This document shows positions 36,363 to 45,461 of a stretch of DNA of 64,000 nt, piece by piece. Location of the stretch: positions 1,938,501-2,002,500 of the forward strand of contig NZ_LR134481.1 of NCBI RefSeq assembly GCF_900638025.1, read 5' to 3'. The notes under the pieces were generated by a model. That model ran no database searches. It had not been told where the DNA came from and worked only from the letters and a program-made list of their open reading frames with translations. Made by a program: the position numbers and the translations under genes. Positions within the stretch are counted from its first letter, which is position 1; every line of letters begins with the position of its first letter. The DNA comes from Haemophilus parainfluenzae (GTDB lineage Bacteria; Pseudomonadota; Gammaproteobacteria; Enterobacterales; Pasteurellaceae).

Positions 36363-36944
36363 TTATGCCTTAATCCCTCTTAATTCATCTTTAATGCGTT
36401 GAATTTCTAAGAATAAACGACGTTCTTCTTGACGGCAGAAACTATCACCGCTTAAGTTTTTTGCGTCAGCAGAACAACGAACTTGTTTATATTGTTTTTC
36501 TAACACATTCAATACCGCTTTTTTCTGTTTATGCTTAGCACTTTCTTTCGATGCTTTTTCAGCAGGAATTACGCGTGGTTTCTGAGAGATTGTTGCTTGT
36601 TGAGCGATAACAGTCTCTTTTTTCTCAGATACTTTTTCTGCCACATCATCCACTTTCGCTTCTTTTTTAACTTCGGCTTTTACTGTGTCAGATTTTACAT
36701 CTGTTTGTTTAGTCTCAGCTTTAACTTCTGCGCTTTCTGTTTTCTCAGCGACTTTTTCGGCTGATTTAGTTTCAGCCACTAATTCTTTTGATTTTTCAAC
36801 CGCACTTTCTGCTTTTTCTGTTGGTGCAGGTACTCTTACTGCTTTCTCAACTTGAGTTGATGTGTTTTCTTTATTGTCACAAGCTGATAATAAGGTGCTT
36901 GCGCCAAGAATAAGGCTTAAAGCCACTTTAGCGTTTAAATTCAT
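36363..36944 (-). CDS. Predicted lipoprotein with Lys/Glu/Ala-rich linker
   Basis: The 193 residues have a lipoprotein signal peptide (lipobox LLSAC, Cys22) followed by D at +2. A long low-complexity stretch of alternating lysine, glutamate, alanine and valine covers about 35-125. A C-terminal domain with two cysteines follows (KAVLNVLEKQYKQVRCSADAKNLSG, then FCRQEERRLFLEIQRIKDEL). Aspartate after the cysteine would favour retention in the inner membrane under the E. coli rule. The linker may cross the periplasm. The protein is not recognised as a named family. It follows holC on the same strand. Confidence 0.75.
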   Translation of the reverse strand: MNLNAKVALSLILGASTLLSACDNKENTSTQVEKAVRVPAPTEKAESAVEKSKELVAETKSAEKVAEKTESAEVKAETKQTDVKSDTVKAEVKKEAKVDDVAEKVSEKKETVIAQQATISQKPRVIPAEKASKESAKHKQKKAVLNVLEKQYKQVRCSADAKNLSGDSFCRQEERRLFLEIQRIKDELRGIKA

Positions 36945-36975
36945 GTTAATTTCCTAGGTTTTAAAGTTAAAAATA

Positions 36976-37407
36976 TTAAGTGTTTTCAGTAGAAAGCGTC
37001 CAACCTTGCGAGCGAAGGATTTTATAACGTTCACGCGCTTGGGCTTTTTGCGTTTCTTCTACCGGTACAAAATCAATTAATTGTGTAAAGCTGTGGCTAA
37101 AATCCGGCACTTCCATTTGTAAATTGATCAGCAAATCTCGACGTTGGGCATTGCGTTTACCTTTCCAACTAATCTCAATTGGCGGAGAATATTGTGTTGC
37201 TTCGCCTGAAAGATTATGAGGAACAAACTCATTCGGATCCCGTTGCCATAATGCTTCATCAATTAAAAATGCTTGCTCTTCTGTTTCGCACGCGATTAAC
37301 ACCCGTTTGCCTAAACGCCACGCTTGAGCGGCAAGATCACAGGCAAGTTGCTCAACTGTTATCTTCTTTTCTGGATTTAAGAGATAAAATTGTGCGTTTT
37401 TTGCCAT
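36976..37407 (-). CDS. holC: DNA polymerase III subunit chi (HolC)
   Basis: Chi is part of the clamp-loader complex and contacts single-strand binding protein at the replication fork. The 143 residues match the HolC pattern: AQFYLLNPEKKITVEQLACDLAA, the helix AWRLGKRVLIACETEEQAFLID, LWQRDPNEFVPHNLSGE and the C-terminal ARERYKILRSQGWTL. In H. influenzae holC also lies between valS and fumC, as here. It is divergent from fumC across 237 bases. Confidence 0.94.
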   Translation of the reverse strand: MAKNAQFYLLNPEKKITVEQLACDLAAQAWRLGKRVLIACETEEQAFLIDEALWQRDPNEFVPHNLSGEATQYSPPIEISWKGKRNAQRRDLLINLQMEVPDFSHSFTQLIDFVPVEETQKAQARERYKILRSQGWTLSTENT

Positions 37408-37530
37408 GATTGCGACTTCTCCATTTATCGTTTTGTAAACTGGCGGATTTTACCAAAAAAGCAGTAAAAAATAAATCATCTACAAGATGATTAAAGTAAA
37501 TAGAAAAAACACGGAAATTTTTTACCGCAC

Positions 37531-37552
37531 TTTTATGATCTACATCACAAAA
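37531..37552. promoter_or_regulatory. Candidate CRP/FNR site upstream of fumC
   Basis: The core TATGATCTACATCACA fits a CRP site with one good half (TCACA) and one weaker half (TATGA). It also resembles an FNR box (ATGAT, four bases, ATCAC). It lies 93-114 bases upstream of the fumC ATG. A uptake signal abuts it. Fumarase C control by such regulators is plausible but not shown. Confidence 0.5.
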
Positions 37553-37644
37553 GTAACTTTTAACCTTTATGTTACATTCCATTCATAACTCGTAGGTGTT
37601 AGAATTTTCAAGATTTATTTTTATTTCGATGATAGGAGTATCAC

Positions 37645-39039
37645 ATGGCATTTCGTATTGAAAAAGACACTATGGGCGAAGTTCAAGTTCCTGCAGATAA
37701 ATACTGGGCAGCACAAACCGAACGTTCTCGCAACAACTTCAAAATTGGTCCGGCAGCTTCTATGCCGCATGAAATTATTGAAGCGTTCGGTTATTTGAAA
37801 AAAGCCGCTGCTTTCGCAAACTGTGATTTAGGTGTATTAGCTGCAGAAAAACGTGATTTGATCGCAACCGCCTGTGATGAAATCCTTACAGGGAAATTGG
37901 ATGATCAATTCCCATTGGTCATTTGGCAAACCGGTTCAGGTACACAATCAAACATGAACGTGAACGAAGTGGTGGCAAACCGTGCTCACGTTTTACATGG
38001 TGGTAAATTAGGCGAAAAATCTTTCGTTCACCCAAATGATGATGTAAACAAATCACAATCTTCAAACGATACCTTCCCAACTGCAATGCATATTGCGGCA
38101 TACAAAAAAGTGGTTGAACACACGATTCCTTGCGTAGAACGTTTACAAAAAACGTTCGCTAAAAAATCTGCAGAATTTAAAGATGTGGTAAAAATTGGTC
38201 GTACTCACTTAATGGATGCAACCCCATTAACATTAGGTCAAGAATTCTCTGCTTATGCAGCACAATTAGATTTCGGTTTACGCGCACTAAGAAACACTCT
38301 TCCACACTTAAGCCAATTAGCACTTGGTGGTACTGCAGTGGGTACAGGTTTAAATACACCAAAAGGCTATGATGTGAAAGTAGCGGATTACATCGCGCAA
38401 TTCACTGGCTTACCATTCGTGACTGCGGAAAACAAATTTGAAGCACTAGCAGCACACGATGCAATCGTTGAAACTCACGGTGCAATTAGACAATTAGCGA
38501 TGAGCTTATTCAAAATTGCAAACGACATTCGTTTATTAGCATCAGGCCCGCGTTCTGGTATCGGTGAAATCTTAATTCCTGAAAATGAACCAGGTTCTTC
38601 AATCATGCCGGGTAAAGTGAACCCTACACAATGTGAAGCATTAACCATGGTGTGTGCACAGGTATTCGGTAACGATACCACTATCGCATTCGTTGGCTCA
38701 CAAGGTCACTTCCAATTAAACGTATTTAACCCTGTAATGGTGGCGAACTTCTTACAATCTGCACAATTATTGGGTGATGCTTGCGTATCATTTGATGAAC
38801 ACTGCGCAACCGGTATTCAACCAAACTATCCACGCATTAAACAACAATTGGAAAATTCATTGATGTTAGTAACCGCACTTAATACACACATTGGTTACGA
38901 AAATGCCGCGAAAATTGCGAAAACTGCACACAAAAATGGTACAACTCTACGTGAAGAAGCGATTAACTTAGGCTTAGTTTCAGCCGAAGATTTCGATAAA
39001 TGGGTTCGTCCAGAAGATATGGTGGGTAGCTTAAAATAA
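37645..39039 (+). CDS. fumC: Fumarate hydratase class II, FumC
   Basis: This iron-independent fumarase interconverts fumarate and malate. The 464 residues show the family signatures: [18 protein letters not shown] near the active site, [32 protein letters not shown] and the class II loop [23 protein letters not shown] before ATG is a good ribosome-binding site. A strong terminator follows at 39061. In organisms that ferment or respire fumarate, this enzyme feeds the reductive C4 branch. Confidence 0.98.
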   Translation: MAFRIEKDTMGEVQVPADKYWAAQTERSRNNFKIGPAASMPHEIIEAFGYLKKAAAFANCDLGVLAAEKRDLIATACDEILTGKLDDQFPLVIWQTGSGTQSNMNVNEVVANRAHVLHGGKLGEKSFVHPNDDVNKSQSSNDTFPTAMHIAAYKKVVEHTIPCVERLQKTFAKKSAEFKDVVKIGRTHLMDATPLTLGQEFSAYAAQLDFGLRALRNTLPHLSQLALGGTAVGTGLNTPKGYDVKVADYIAQFTGLPFVTAENKFEALAAHDAIVETHGAIRQLAMSLFKIANDIRLLASGPRSGIGEILIPENEPGSSIMPGKVNPTQCEALTMVCAQVFGNDTTIAFVGSQGHFQLNVFNPVMVANFLQSAQLLGDACVSFDEHCATGIQPNYPRIKQQLENSLMLVTALNTHIGYENAAKIAKTAHKNGTTLREEAINLGLVSAEDFDKWVRPEDMVGSLK

Positions 39040-39060
39040 ACTCACCCCATAATTTGGTGT

Positions 39061-39088
39061 CAAAGGCAGGTCTATCCTGCCTTTTTAT
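39061..39088 (+). terminator. Intrinsic terminator of fumC
   Basis: AAAGGCAGG, a short loop and CCTGCCTTTTT lie 22 bases after the fumC stop. Confidence 0.9.
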
Positions 39089-39139
39089 TTGTGTTTTTTT
39101 AAAGAGCTTTTTTGTTATAATCACGGCAATATTTTTGAC

Positions 39140-39754
39140 ATGAAAAAAACTATGAAACTGAAATTTATTATTGCTGCCATTTCAGCCTTATTTTCCACCG
39201 CACTTTTTGCCCAATGGCAACCGGTTGGCAATGCTGAATACACATGGGGGCCATTCCATGTTTATACTGTCGGCTTATATTCTGAAACGGGTTCCTATGA
39301 AAAAAATGAACGTCCGTTAATGTTTTCGATTAAATATGAAAAACCAGTTGAAGGGAAAAATTTCGCCATTGCGTTAACCAAAGAAATGGAATCTCAAAAT
39401 TTAAGTAAAGATGACACCACAGCATGGCTCAAAAAAATGCAGGAAATCTTCCCTGATTTTTCACCAAACGACATCTTAAATTTTGTTGCCTTAGCAGATA
39501 AAGGCTATTTTGTGTTAAATGACACCGTGTTAGATCACGAATTCGATCAAAAATTTACACAAGCGTTTATTGATGTGTGGCTTTCAGATAAAAGTAGTTT
39601 TATCAAATTACAACCGCAATTATTAGGTAAAGAAAAACCGGCTCACGATAGCAAAGAATTTCAACATCAACCAGCAAGCGAGCCTTTTGATGAAGAAAAT
39701 ACGATGCCGGAATTGCCACCAAATTACGATTTTAAACAAGATGCAAAAGGATAA
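39140..39754 (+). CDS. Periplasmic protein with chalcone-isomerase-like domain
   Basis: The 205-residue protein begins MKKTMKLKF and has a signal peptide ending around ALFA. The domain WQPVGNAEYTWGPFHVYTVGLYSETGSY, then RPLMFSIKYEKPVEGKNFA and LNDTVLDHEFDQKFTQAFIDVWLSD, resembles the bacterial chalcone isomerase-like (CHI-like) family. No enzyme role is established for that family. The C-terminal tail is rich in Pro, Asp and Glu. The ATG at 39140 is preferred over an upstream codon at 39089, which would put a charged stretch before the signal peptide. A second ATG at 39152 is also possible. Confidence 0.75.
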   Translation: MKKTMKLKFIIAAISALFSTALFAQWQPVGNAEYTWGPFHVYTVGLYSETGSYEKNERPLMFSIKYEKPVEGKNFAIALTKEMESQNLSKDDTTAWLKKMQEIFPDFSPNDILNFVALADKGYFVLNDTVLDHEFDQKFTQAFIDVWLSDKSSFIKLQPQLLGKEKPAHDSKEFQHQPASEPFDEENTMPELPPNYDFKQDAKG

Positions 39755-39756
39755 TA

Positions 39757-39788
39757 ACAAGGGCGAACATAATATAGTTCGCCCTTTT
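39757..39788. terminator. Bidirectional terminator between the CHI-like gene and rimK
   Basis: AAGGGCGAAC pairs with GTTCGCCCTT around an eight-base loop, followed by TTC and T residues. It stands between converging genes. Confidence 0.85.
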
Positions 39789-39791
39789 CTT

Positions 39792-40691
39792 TTATTGTTT
39801 CACTTGCTGTTCTAAAAACAAGATCATCTGCAAGGCAATATCAATGCCACTGGTCTTCTCAATCATTTCTAAACCAGGGCTAGTATTCACTTCAAGCACC
39901 AATAACCCTTTTTTTGAACGAATCAAATCAACACCGGCTACCGCAAGCCCTAAGGCTTTAGTTGCACGAATGGCGATGGATTTTTCCTCTTCAGTGAGTT
40001 TAACTTTTTCTGCAGTGCCACCACGATGAAAATTTGCACGAAACTCGCCATTTTGTCCAATACGCTGCATTGTGGCGACGACTTTATCACCGATCACAAA
40101 ACAGCGAATATCTGTCCCTTTTGCCTCTTCGACAAAATCTTGTAACAAGACAGGGACATTCGCATCTTTTAACGTTTCTAAAATACTGACCGCACTTTGT
40201 GGACGTTCAGCCAAGATCACGCCAATACCCTGTGATCCTTTTAAGGTTTTAATAATTATTGAGGCGGTTGTTTGCTTAATGGCTTGTTTCGGCTCAACTT
40301 CACAGCCCGATAAGACAGAATTTGGTACTGCAATGCCTTGTTCCAATAACATCTGCAAACTTCGCCATTTATCGCGTGCGGCTAAAAATGCTTGTTCTTT
40401 ATTAAGGCAATAGACGCCTTTTCCTTGGAAATGTCGCAATACCGCACAGCCTATTTGGGTGCTTGTCGTCCCAAAGCGTGGTAACACAGCATCATAATCA
40501 GGCAATAAATAAGGCTCACTTTCTGCATTTTGTTGATAATACAAAGAAAAGTGCGGTTGATTTTTGTCGAGTTTTAAAGTGCAACGATTAGGATCCAAAA
40601 TATCCATTTGATGCCCGCAACTTTCTGCTGCTTCTTTTAAACGCTGGCAGCTATAAAGGCGAGGCTCACGGCAAAGCATCAATAATTTCAT
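39792..40691 (-). CDS. rimK: Ribosomal protein S6 glutamate ligase RimK
   Basis: RimK is an ATP-grasp ligase that adds glutamate residues to the C-terminus of ribosomal protein S6. The 299 residues are one shorter than E. coli RimK. ATP-grasp features appear: [36 protein letters not shown] and the metal-binding [29 protein letters not shown]. It is divergent from grxA, and grxA-rimK neighbours are common in gammaproteobacteria. A uptake signal lies within the gene near 40191. Confidence 0.95.
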   Translation of the reverse strand: MKLLMLCREPRLYSCQRLKEAAESCGHQMDILDPNRCTLKLDKNQPHFSLYYQQNAESEPYLLPDYDAVLPRFGTTSTQIGCAVLRHFQGKGVYCLNKEQAFLAARDKWRSLQMLLEQGIAVPNSVLSGCEVEPKQAIKQTTASIIIKTLKGSQGIGVILAERPQSAVSILETLKDANVPVLLQDFVEEAKGTDIRCFVIGDKVVATMQRIGQNGEFRANFHRGGTAEKVKLTEEEKSIAIRATKALGLAVAGVDLIRSKKGLLVLEVNTSPGLEMIEKTSGIDIALQMILFLEQQVKQ

Positions 40692-40821
40692 TCAGTTATA
40701 CCCTTAGGAAAAGAGAAGTTGATATATTACACCAATCACAATAATCCTGAAAAATGATTTCTGCTTTTGTGAAAATAGAGTAAAATTATTGGAGGTTTTG
40801 TTTAAATAAAAGGAAAATTTT

Positions 40822-41085
40822 ATGTTCGTAGTTATTTTTGGTCGTCCAGGCTGCCCTTATTGTGTACGTGCAAAAAACCTTGCTGAAAAATTAAAAGGTG
40901 AAGTAGCGGATTTCGATTATCGTTATGTCGATATTATCGCAGAAGGCATTTCTAAAGCAGATTTATCAAAATCTGTCGGTAAAGAAGTGGAAACTGTGCC
41001 ACAAATCTTTATTGATGAAAAACCAATCGGCGGTTGCACGGATTTCGAAGCATTAATGAAAGAACAATTTAACGTTGTGGCTTAA
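40822..41085 (+). CDS. grxA: Glutaredoxin 1, GrxA
   Basis: This is a dithiol glutaredoxin that reduces disulfides with glutathione, including in ribonucleotide reductase. The 87 residues have the active site CPYC (C11 and C14) after MFVVIFGRPG, then the TVP loop in VETVPQIFIDEKPIGGCTDF. AAGGAAA precedes the ATG. It is divergent from rimK, and a long hairpin terminator follows. Confidence 0.96.
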   Translation: MFVVIFGRPGCPYCVRAKNLAEKLKGEVADFDYRYVDIIAEGISKADLSKSVGKEVETVPQIFIDEKPIGGCTDFEALMKEQFNVVA

Positions 41086-41104
41086 TTTATTCTATTCATA
41101 TTAA

Positions 41105-41158
41105 AATACGGCTTGTGTAAAAAACGTCTTTTGATGTTTTTTACACAAGCCGTACTTT
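41105..41158 (+). terminator. Long hairpin terminator after grxA
   Basis: TACGGCTTGTGTAAAAAAC and its complement around a ten-base loop form a long stem, followed by a T run. Confidence 0.9.
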
Positions 41159-41171
41159 TTCTTTTTATCTT

Positions 41172-41193
41172 ATTTTTGATCTGCATCACAAAA
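41172..41193. promoter_or_regulatory. Candidate FNR/CRP site upstream of the cit operon
   Basis: TTGAT, four bases, ATCAC matches the FNR box in nine of ten conserved positions. The same stretch reads as a CRP site with TTTGA and TCACA half sites. It lies 98-119 bases upstream of citD. Citrate lyase operons are used under anaerobic conditions, so FNR is the more attractive choice. Confidence 0.6.
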
Positions 41194-41290
41194 CCCATTT
41201 AATATCACTCTTTATAATTAGCCATTGAATAAAAAACCCTTTAGAATGTACCTTATTTTACTTATTTTTTATTACTAAAGGGAAATCATT

Positions 41291-41578
41291 ATGAAGATAA
41301 CCAAAGCCGCTGTCGCCGGAACACTTGAGTCTAGCGATGCTTTAATTCGTATTGAACCTGCTCACACGTTATCTATTGAAATCAATAGTTCTGTCGGAAA
41401 GCAATTCAGTGAAGCCATTGAACAAACGGTCAAAAATACACTCGCTCAACTCAATATCACAGAAGCGCTAATTATCATAGAAGACAAAGGCGCATTAGAC
41501 TGCGTATTACAGGCGCGCATAAAAGCCGCCGCATTACGTGCAAGCGATGAAACCGTTAACTGGGAGGCAATACTATGA
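41291..41578 (+). CDS. citD: Citrate lyase acyl carrier protein (gamma subunit) CitD
   Basis: CitD is the small subunit that carries the acetyl group on a 2'-(5''-phosphoribosyl)-3'-dephospho-CoA prosthetic group. The 95 residues begin [20 protein letters not shown], and serine 14 in GTLESSD is the expected attachment site. It starts the operon here and overlaps citE by four bases (ATGA). The citC ligase gene, often the first gene of such operons, is not seen between grxA and citD. Confidence 0.95.
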   Translation: MKITKAAVAGTLESSDALIRIEPAHTLSIEINSSVGKQFSEAIEQTVKNTLAQLNITEALIIIEDKGALDCVLQARIKAAALRASDETVNWEAIL

Positions 41579-42450
41579 AATTAAGAAGAAGTATGCTGTT
41601 TGTACCGGGCTCAAACGCCGCCATGTTGAGCAACAGTTTTATTTATAAACCGGATTCCATTATGTTTGACTTGGAAGACGCGGTCGCCCTCAAAGAAAAA
41701 GACTCTGCCCGCTTATTAGTCGCACATGCGCTTCAACACCCGCTTTATCAAGAAATCGAAACTGTGGTGCGGGTTAATCCGTTGGATTCCGAATTCGGGT
41801 TATTGGATTTAAATGCTGTAGTGCGTGCAGGTGTTGATGTGGTGCGGATGCCGAAAACCGAAACTGCACAAGATGTAGTTGATATGGATAACGCAATTAC
41901 CGACATTGAGAAAACCTGTGGTCGCGAAGTAGGTTCGACCAAAATGTTAGCGGCCATCGAATCGCCATTGGGTATCACTCAAGCAAACCAAATCGCCACC
42001 GCCTCCAAGCGTTTAATCGGCATTGCTCTTGGTGCGGAAGACTATGTGCGCAATCTTAAAACCGAACGTTCGCCGGAAGGCATCGAATTACTATTTGCCC
42101 GCTGTTCGATTTTACAAGCAGCGCGTGCCGCCGGTATTCAAGCCTTTGATACGGTGTATTCCAATGCCAACAATGAAGAAGGTTTCTTAAAAGAAGCGGC
42201 ATTAATTAAACAGTTAGGCTTTGATGGCAAATCCTTAATCAACCCGCGTCAAATCGAACTCCTGCACAACTTATTTGCACCGACACAAAAAGATGTGGAT
42301 CAGTCCAAACGTATTATTGAAGCAGCCAAAGAAGCGGAAAAACAAGGTTCCGGCGTCGTTTCCTTAAACGGTAAAATGATTGATGCGCCGATTATTGATC
42401 GTGCAAAACTCGTGTTAGAACGTGCGAAATCAGGTATTCGTGAAGAGTAA
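41575..42450 (+). CDS. citE: Citrate lyase beta subunit (citryl-ACP lyase) CitE
   Basis: CitE cleaves citryl-ACP into oxaloacetate and acetyl-ACP in citrate fermentation. The 291 residues start [20 protein letters not shown]. The family segments [49 protein letters not shown] and [14 protein letters not shown] include the metal-binding acidic residues. The base composition of citE and citF looks more GC-rich than that of neighbouring genes. Coupled to citD by an ATGA overlap; citF follows after 12 bases. Confidence 0.97.
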   Translation: MKLRRSMLFVPGSNAAMLSNSFIYKPDSIMFDLEDAVALKEKDSARLLVAHALQHPLYQEIETVVRVNPLDSEFGLLDLNAVVRAGVDVVRMPKTETAQDVVDMDNAITDIEKTCGREVGSTKMLAAIESPLGITQANQIATASKRLIGIALGAEDYVRNLKTERSPEGIELLFARCSILQAARAAGIQAFDTVYSNANNEEGFLKEAALIKQLGFDGKSLINPRQIELLHNLFAPTQKDVDQSKRIIEAAKEAEKQGSGVVSLNGKMIDAPIIDRAKLVLERAKSGIREE

Positions 42451-42462
42451 GGGAGAAAAAAG

Positions 42463-43965
42463 ATGACAACAAGAGAACAACGCATTGCCAAATTCAATGC
42501 TAATCGTCCGGTGTATCAAGCAGTTCCAAAAGCCGAATCCCTTGCCCGTACGGCGAAAGACCGCAAACTTTGTGCCTCTTTGGAAGACGCGATTAAACGC
42601 TCCGGCTTAAAAGACGGCATGACCGTATCTTTCCACCACGCCTTCCGCGCCGGTGATTTTATCGTTAATATGGTGATGGATAAAATTGCCGAAATGGGCT
42701 TTAAGAATCTGACCCTCGCCTCTTCGTCTTTAATCGACAGCCACCACCCGATTATCAATCACATCAAAAACGGTGTCGTAACCAAAATCTATTCTTCCGG
42801 TTTACGCGGTGAGCTTGCCGAACAAATTTCCCGTGGTTTATTGGACGAACCGGTAAACATTCACTCCCACGGCGGCCGCGTGCATTTGGTTAAATCTGGC
42901 GAATTAAAAATAGATGTTGCCTTTTTAGGGGTACCTTGTTGTGACAAATTCGGTAACGCTAATGGCTTTAGCGGCAAAAGCAAGTGTGGCTCTTTAGGTT
43001 ATGCCCGCGTAGATGCGGAATTCGCCGACAAAGTCGTGTTGCTTACCGAGGAATTCGCCGATTATCCGCACCACCCGATCAGTATCGGCCAAGATCAAGT
43101 GGATCTCATTGTGCAAGTGGATGCTGTCGGTGATCCGAAAAAAATCGGTGGCGGCGCTACCCGCATGACCACCAACCCACGCGAATTGTTAATTGCCCGC
43201 AAATGTGCCGAAGTGATTTTCGCCAGTGGTTATTTTAAAGACGGCTTTTCCTTACAAACTGGTACTGGCGGCGCTTCCTTGGCGGTAACCCGATTCTTGG
43301 AAGAAAAAATGGTACGTGACGGCATTAAAGCTGACTTTGCTCTCGGTGGTATCACTGCCAGCATGGTAGATTTACACGAAAAAGGCTTAATCAAAAAATT
43401 ATTAGACGTACAAAGTTTTGATGCGATTGCTGCCGAATCTCTTGCTCGTAACCCAAATCACATTGAAGTATCTGCCAACCAATATGCGAACTATAGTTCC
43501 AAAGGCGCTTCCGTTGAGCGTTTAGACATAGTGATCCTTTCCGCATTGGAAATCGACACCAAATTTAACGTGAACGTATTAACCGGCTCTGATGGCGTAA
43601 TTCGCGGTGCATCCGGCGGTCACTGCGATACAGCGTCTTCTGCACAAGTGGCCATTATCGTGGCGCCATTAGTTCGTGGTCGTATCCCAACGGTAGTGGA
43701 AAATGTGATTACCTGCGTCACGCCGGGAGAGAACATCGACATTTTAGTAACCGATCACGGTGTTGCCGTCAATCCGAAACGTCCGGATTTAATCAATGCC
43801 TTATCTGATGCAGGTATCCCATTATTTACCATCGAACAACTTTGCGAACGCGCTTACAGTTTAACCGGCAAACCAAAAGAAATTGAGTTTACCGATAAAC
43901 CGGTCGCCGTTGTTCGTTACCGTGATGGAACGGTGATTGATACGGTGTATCAAGTCAAAGAATAA
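42463..43965 (+). CDS. citF: Citrate lyase alpha subunit (citrate:acetyl-ACP transferase) CitF
   Basis: CitF exchanges the acetyl group on CitD for citrate. The 500 residues show the CoA-transferase-like pattern: SGLKDGMTVSFHHAFRAGDF, ASSSLIDSHHPII, GGRVHLVKSGELKIDVAFLG and ALGGITASMVDLHEKGLIKKLLDVQSFD. NVLTGSDGVIRGASGGHCDT and LVRGRIPTVVENVITCVTPGE are also typical. GGGAG precedes the ATG. A hairpin lies in the gap to citXG. No uptake signal is seen inside citD, citE or citF. Confidence 0.97.
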   Translation: MTTREQRIAKFNANRPVYQAVPKAESLARTAKDRKLCASLEDAIKRSGLKDGMTVSFHHAFRAGDFIVNMVMDKIAEMGFKNLTLASSSLIDSHHPIINHIKNGVVTKIYSSGLRGELAEQISRGLLDEPVNIHSHGGRVHLVKSGELKIDVAFLGVPCCDKFGNANGFSGKSKCGSLGYARVDAEFADKVVLLTEEFADYPHHPISIGQDQVDLIVQVDAVGDPKKIGGGATRMTTNPRELLIARKCAEVIFASGYFKDGFSLQTGTGGASLAVTRFLEEKMVRDGIKADFALGGITASMVDLHEKGLIKKLLDVQSFDAIAAESLARNPNHIEVSANQYANYSSKGASVERLDIVILSALEIDTKFNVNVLTGSDGVIRGASGGHCDTASSAQVAIIVAPLVRGRIPTVVENVITCVTPGENIDILVTDHGVAVNPKRPDLINALSDAGIPLFTIEQLCERAYSLTGKPKEIEFTDKPVAVVRYRDGTVIDTVYQVKE

Positions 43966-43974
43966 TGCTACAAA

Positions 43975-44013
43975 AAATCGCCTCCTTAACCCTCCTTAAT
44001 AAAGAGGCGATTT
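43975..44013 (+). terminator. Intercistronic hairpin between citF and citXG
   Basis: AAATCGCCTC and GAGGCGATTT are exact complements separated by about 19 bases. The trailing T run is short. It may act as a partial terminator or as an mRNA 3' stabiliser that lowers expression of the prosthetic-group genes relative to the lyase subunits. Confidence 0.6.
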
Positions 44014-44062
44014 ATAGCATCCACAAAAGTGCGGTCATTTTTAAACACGTTTTTGGCGCAAT

Positions 44063-45460
44063 ATGACAATTTCCCTAAATCATTTTTCTACCGATGGAAC
44101 CGAAATTTCTCTCGAACAGCTTTTAACGGCGCGTGAAGAACGAGCAAATTTGCAGCAACAACTGTTAACCCAATATGGGCAAACCTTGCTTTGTGTTACC
44201 TTAACAGCAGTAGGCGGAGTGAAGAAAAATGCTCTATTAGATTATGTCTTTACAAAAACACTAGAAAATCTGACCGCACTTTTTATGCAGTTGAATATCA
44301 CGCCCACAAAGGAAATTGTTCGTCCGTTAGCAACGGGGCATGAGGCGTTTTTTGTGTTGCCGATTAATGGTCGTGCGCTGAAAGCAGCAACGATTGAATT
44401 GGAGGAAAACGTACCTCTTGCCCGTTTATGGGATTTGGATGTATTCGATGCGAAAGGCAATCTGCTGAGCCGCTCAGATTTTGCTCTTCCGCCAAGAGTC
44501 TGCCTAGTGTGTGGCAATGAAGCGAAAATCTGTGCCAGAACTCGTAAACACGCCGTTGATGAAATTGTGGCAGAAATGCAATCCCGCGCCCAACGCCATT
44601 ATATCGCGGAATATATCGGTGGTCAGGCTTATTCAGCATTGGTGCAAGAAGCACGCTTGTCGCCGAAACCGGGGTTGGTGGATACCATCAACAACGGTTC
44701 GCACAAAGACATGAACCTGCATACCTTTGAGCAAAGTGCGGTAAGTTTACGCCCTTTTTTTACACAATTCGTACTCAAAGGCATGACCACCGCCCATTTG
44801 CCTGAAAAACAAATCTTAGCAGAGATTCGTCCAATTGGTCTATCAGCAGAAAAGTCAATGTTTGAAGCAACAAATGGCATTAACACCCATAAGGGAGCTA
44901 TTTTTTCCTTCGGCTTGGTGTGTACTGCAATGGGGCGTTTATTAGCTCAACAAAATGTAATTCAAAGTTCGGTAAAGTTTGATATAAACTCAATCTGCTC
45001 ACTTGTTGCCCAATTTGCTCAAGGTTTAACAGATGAACTCAAACATTATCCCGAGCATTTTCCAGTCACAGCCGGCGTACGCTTATTCAGAAAATACGGT
45101 TTAACCGGCGCTCGTGGTGAAGCGGAAAGTGGTTTTAATCTTATTCGAACGTTGTTACCTCAATTTGATGAGTTTCATCAATTGGATGGAGAACATCGTT
45201 TACTGATTCTGTTGTTGCATTTAATGGCGACCAATCCTGACACTAACGTGGTTCACCGTGGCGGTTTGGATGGGTTAAATTTTATACAACACACAGCTCG
45301 AGATCTGCTTGCAGATCATAAAATTGTATTAGATAAAAATATACTGATACAAGCATTAATGAAATTTGACATCGCCTGTATTGAACTAAATTTAAGTTCA
45401 GGTGGTAGTGCTGATTTACTAGCACTGGCAATTTTCTTTTTATCATTTAGAGGTAATTAA
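44063..45460 (+). CDS. citXG: Fused apo-citrate lyase phosphoribosyl-dephospho-CoA transferase / triphosphoribosyl-dephospho-CoA synthase CitXG
   Basis: The 465-residue fusion joins two enzymes of the citrate lyase prosthetic group. The CitX part (about 1-175) attaches the group to CitD; it shows VTLTAVGGVKKNALLDYVF, RLWDLDVFDAKGNLLSRSDF and PPRVCLVCGNEAKICARTRKH. The CitG part (about 183-465) makes the precursor from ATP and dephospho-CoA; it shows YSALVQEARLSPKPGLVDTINNGSH, NTHKGAIFSFGLV and NPDTNVVHRGGLDGLNF. The same fusion is known in H. influenzae. Three uptake signals lie in or just before the gene. Confidence 0.95.
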   Translation: MTISLNHFSTDGTEISLEQLLTAREERANLQQQLLTQYGQTLLCVTLTAVGGVKKNALLDYVFTKTLENLTALFMQLNITPTKEIVRPLATGHEAFFVLPINGRALKAATIELEENVPLARLWDLDVFDAKGNLLSRSDFALPPRVCLVCGNEAKICARTRKHAVDEIVAEMQSRAQRHYIAEYIGGQAYSALVQEARLSPKPGLVDTINNGSHKDMNLHTFEQSAVSLRPFFTQFVLKGMTTAHLPEKQILAEIRPIGLSAEKSMFEATNGINTHKGAIFSFGLVCTAMGRLLAQQNVIQSSVKFDINSICSLVAQFAQGLTDELKHYPEHFPVTAGVRLFRKYGLTGARGEAESGFNLIRTLLPQFDEFHQLDGEHRLLILLLHLMATNPDTNVVHRGGLDGLNFIQHTARDLLADHKIVLDKNILIQALMKFDIACIELNLSSGGSADLLALAIFFLSFRGN

Positions 45461-45461
45461 T

